From positions 1 through 64,000 of the forward strand of contig JAFRRN010000075.1 of assembly GCA_017428055.1 (NCBI GenBank): a stretch of 64,000 nucleotides of DNA, read 5' to 3'. Below the pieces are notes generated by a model. The model saw only the letters and a program-made list of their open reading frames with translations, had not been told where the DNA came from and ran no database searches. This DNA is from Prevotella sp. GTDB lineage: Bacteria; Bacteroidota; Bacteroidia; Bacteroidales; Bacteroidaceae. Positions within the stretch are counted from its first letter, which is position 1. The number at the start of each line of letters is the position of its first letter. This document shows, in pieces, positions 61,685 through 64,000 of the stretch. Both the position numbers and the translations under genes were made by a program.

Positions 61685-63579
61685 AGATAAACAATAACAA
61701 AAAAAAGAAGACAAGCCCAAAAGAGCAGAAAGTGCGAGTGGCAAAGACCATCAAGGATTCTGCCCTGCTACTCCCTGCCATCCTGCTGCCCCTTGTCGCC
61801 TTGGCGGCTCTGTGGGTCGTCATGGTCACCTATGAGTCCACCCTCCTGTTTAGGGTGCAAGAGTTTAACATGTTCCTTTACACGCCATTGTTCTTCAAGC
61901 AATGTATGGTGGCATCGGGCGGGTTTCTGGTGTGGCTCGGCTCATACTTCACACAGTATTTCTACCATCCCTGGATAGGGGCGACATTCCTCTGCCTATG
62001 GTGGGCATTGCTGATGTGGCTTGCCAAAAAGGCTTTCAACATCCCCAACAGATGGGTCGTCACCTTGCTCATACCCGTCGCCTTGCTGGCAATAGCCGAT
62101 TTCCAGATTGGCTATTGGCTGTTCTACCTCAAGGCACGGGGGTACTACTTCACCGCCACCATTGGCATGACCATCGTCATGGCGTTGATATGGGCATATA
62201 GGAGTATACCTCCCAAGTTCTTCATGAACACATTATTTATTATTATATCCACCATCATCACCTATCCCCTTTTCGGTTTTTATGGGCTGCTTGCCACATT
62301 GGGCATGGCTATCATTACGTGGAGGTTGGAGGGAATGACCATCGGGCAACGTTCCATCAACACATTGGTGGCATTGTTAGCCATCGTGGCAATCCCCTTG
62401 GTATGCTACCGTATGTTGTATCATGAAACCAACATCGTGAACATCTACTGGACGGCGTTGCCCCTCTTCCGCATCGACAAGGATTATTACTCGTATTACA
62501 TCCCCTTCTACCTACTCGCGGCATTCACGGCCATAGCAGCCCTGTTATACAAGAAACACAGGCAAACAGACGTGAAGCGGGTTCATTTGTGGGTTGCCAT
62601 ACAGACATTGGCGTTGGTTGCCCTCGTTTTCGCCACTTACTATTTCTGGTATAAGGACAAAAACTTCCACACGGAGTTGGAAATCAACCGTTGCGTGGAG
62701 AATGTCGACTGGGATGGAGTGTTAGACATAGCCCGCGACTGGGAAGATCCCACCCGAATGATGTGGATGATGAAAAACCTGGCACTCTTCCGCGAGGGAA
62801 GGCAAGGCGACGAGATGTATCGTTACAAGAACGGGGACAAGCGTTGCGAGGCACCGTTCATGGTGCGCCTGACGCAAACGGGCGGCAAGTTGCTCTACCT
62901 ACACTACGGGCAGACCAACTTCTGTTACCGTTGGTGTTTAGAAGACGGCGTGGAATATGGCTGGCGCGTGGAATACTATAAGTTCATGCTCAAGTGTTCG
63001 TTGCTCAACAATGAGATGGTCGTTGCGCAAAAATACATTGACATCCTCAAGAAAACGAAGTATTACGCCAAATGGGCTGAGCAATATGAGCCATACACCA
63101 AGAACGCCGAACTCATCAAAAAAGACAAAGAACTGGGCCCGATACTTCCCATGCTGGGACAAAGAGACGTGTTGACCAGCGACAACACGCTGATAGAAAT
63201 CTACTTACTCAACCTCTTTGCCAACGACGACAGTAACGACCCTGTCTATCAGGAACAGACGCTGCTCGCCGCCTTGCAGATGAAAGACATCGGTATGTTT
63301 TGGCCGCGCTTCTTCCATTATGCCACTATACATGAAGGCAAGCCCATGCCCAAGCATTACCAAGAGGCAGCCTATCTTTATGGGCATCTCGAAAACAACA
63401 TCGACATCAGCAAGATGCCATTCGACAAGGATGTCGTTGACACATACAACGACTTCATGGCCACCGCCCAATCGTATGCAGGCATGACCGAAGAGCAGAT
63501 GAAACCCTACATGTACGACCGTTTCGGCGGCACGTTCTATTTTGAGTATTTCTTCACACGCAACCAAAAATCCTATTGA
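61681..63579 (+). CDS. DUF6057-like polytopic membrane protein
   Basis: A 632-residue protein: a basic N-terminus (KINNNKKKKTSPKEQK), about nine or ten membrane spans in residues 28-325 and a soluble C-terminal half of some 300 residues with helical, TPR-like repeats (WMMKNLALFREGRQ; YKFMLKCSLLNNEMVVAQKYIDIL). This matches what I know as DUF6057 in Bacteroidales. Function unknown. It overlaps the acyltransferase gene by 4 nt and is followed after 4 bp by a lipoprotein gene. Confidence 0.7.
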   Translation: MKINNNKKKKTSPKEQKVRVAKTIKDSALLLPAILLPLVALAALWVVMVTYESTLLFRVQEFNMFLYTPLFFKQCMVASGGFLVWLGSYFTQYFYHPWIGATFLCLWWALLMWLAKKAFNIPNRWVVTLLIPVALLAIADFQIGYWLFYLKARGYYFTATIGMTIVMALIWAYRSIPPKFFMNTLFIIISTIITYPLFGFYGLLATLGMAIITWRLEGMTIGQRSINTLVALLAIVAIPLVCYRMLYHETNIVNIYWTALPLFRIDKDYYSYYIPFYLLAAFTAIAALLYKKHRQTDVKRVHLWVAIQTLALVALVFATYYFWYKDKNFHTELEINRCVENVDWDGVLDIARDWEDPTRMMWMMKNLALFREGRQGDEMYRYKNGDKRCEAPFMVRLTQTGGKLLYLHYGQTNFCYRWCLEDGVEYGWRVEYYKFMLKCSLLNNEMVVAQKYIDILKKTKYYAKWAEQYEPYTKNAELIKKDKELGPILPMLGQRDVLTSDNTLIEIYLLNLFANDDSNDPVYQEQTLLAALQMKDIGMFWPRFFHYATIHEGKPMPKHYQEAAYLYGHLENNIDISKMPFDKDVVDTYNDFMATAQSYAGMTEEQMKPYMYDRFGGTFYFEYFFTRNQKSY

Positions 63580-63583
63580 CACC

Positions 63584-64000
63584 ATGAAAAGAAAGACAAC
63601 ATATATCTACCTGACATTCCTCGCCTCCATACTCCTCACGGCATGTAGGCAGACAAGCGTGCCCGCGCAATTCACGGAGAGCCATAAGCAAGCACCCATC
63701 TACCCCAACTACCACGGGGTGACCATACCAATCAACATCGCACCGCTGACATTCGAGTTGCAACAATCAAAGATGCCTGGCACGGTGAAAGACATGGTGA
63801 CACGGTTCTCTTGCGACGGGAACGACATCGTTTGTGGCGGCATGAAGGCGCAACCCGACATCGACGAGTGGAAGGAATTGACGGCAAATGCCAAGGGCAA
63901 GGCCATCGACGTGGAGGTGTATTGGCAAGATGAAAACGACTCCTGGACACGATTCGAGCCTTTCAAGATCTTTGTGTCGCCCGATTCCATCGACCCGTAT
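63584..64000 (+). CDS. lipoprotein, probable TolB/PD40-like, 3'-truncated by window edge
   Basis: 139 codons are visible and the frame stays open at the window edge. Signal peptide with lipobox LTAC (Cys about 21). YPNYHGVTIPINIAPLTFEL resembles the start of TolB/PD40-like lipoproteins that follow DUF6057-type genes in Bacteroidales; the propeller repeats would lie beyond the edge. Start at 63584, 4 bp after the upstream stop, so it is the next gene of the same operon. Confidence 0.65.
   Translation, partial: MKRKTTYIYLTFLASILLTACRQTSVPAQFTESHKQAPIYPNYHGVTIPINIAPLTFELQQSKMPGTVKDMVTRFSCDGNDIVCGGMKAQPDIDEWKELTANAKGKAIDVEVYWQDENDSWTRFEPFKIFVSPDSIDPY

Overview
The window looks like a chromosomal segment of a Bacteroidales bacterium, most likely Prevotella or a close relative. 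The evidence is a SusC/SusD polysaccharide utilisation locus (PUL), many lipoproteins with Bacteroidetes-type signal peptides, promoters of the TTTG-N19-21-TAnnTTTG type and little use of Shine-Dalgarno sites. Families largely restricted to the phylum also occur: DUF4861, DUF4348, HU-CCDC81/SPOR, smalltalk, and a phosphoglycerate dehydrogenase with lysine in place of the catalytic histidine. No rRNA operon, CRISPR array, integrase or complete transposon was seen.

Layout. 1-2.5 kb: the end of a Sel1-repeat protein, an AlkZ-related protein and a DUF4861 secreted protein. 2.7-5.5 kb: a four-gene ABC transporter operon ending in a YtrA-type GntR repressor, with a near-perfect palindrome at the predicted transcription start. 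5.7-10.9 kb: a GldB-like lipoprotein, a YhcC radical SAM protein, a pectin pair (rhamnogalacturonan acetylesterase and GH28) and an SDR oxidoreductase. 10.9-12.2 kb: a 1.3-kb non-coding stretch with two 185-bp structured direct repeats and a nested inverted repeat. 12.2-17 kb: sppA, lpxK, purine nucleoside phosphorylase and thiL; lpxK and the phosphorylase overlap by 116 bp. 17-20 kb: riboflavin synthase, a 200-nt candidate non-coding RNA with its own promoter and 6S-like folding, and an M13 peptidase. 20.3-25 kb: a four-gene surface-glycan operon (GT2, aminotransferase, TupA-type ATP-grasp, GT4) behind a leader of about 300 nt.

25-36 kb is mostly housekeeping: pgk, an aminotransferase with a LolC/E-type permease, two tandem tRNA-Asp genes, an HU-CCDC81/FHA/lipoprotein operon, and serC-serA-DUF1015-YigZ. 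36-47.6 kb is the PUL. In transcription order it holds a secreted protein with two repeated beta-rich modules, a GH5 mannanase-like enzyme, SusC, SusD, a surface glycan-binding protein and a BACON-GH5 endoglucanase-like lipoprotein. These suggest capture and cutting of a beta-mannan, glucomannan or xyloglucan. No PUL regulator lies within the window.

47.7-64 kb: a BadF-type sugar kinase, a large MscS channel, decayed DNA (a frameshifted helicase remnant and an orphan smalltalk gene), then a DUF4348-murB-MBL operon. A plus-strand run follows: an unknown membrane protein, MATE, cytidylate kinase-like, YfcE-type phosphoesterase, rfbB, a GNAT/FemAB-like protein, a DUF6057-like membrane protein and a lipoprotein running off the edge.

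The least explained material is non-coding: the 185-bp repeats, the candidate 6S-like RNA, the hairpin cluster near 35.95 kb, and a recurring type of intergenic array in which a 7-8-bp unit is iterated in both arms of an inverted repeat at gene 3' ends.
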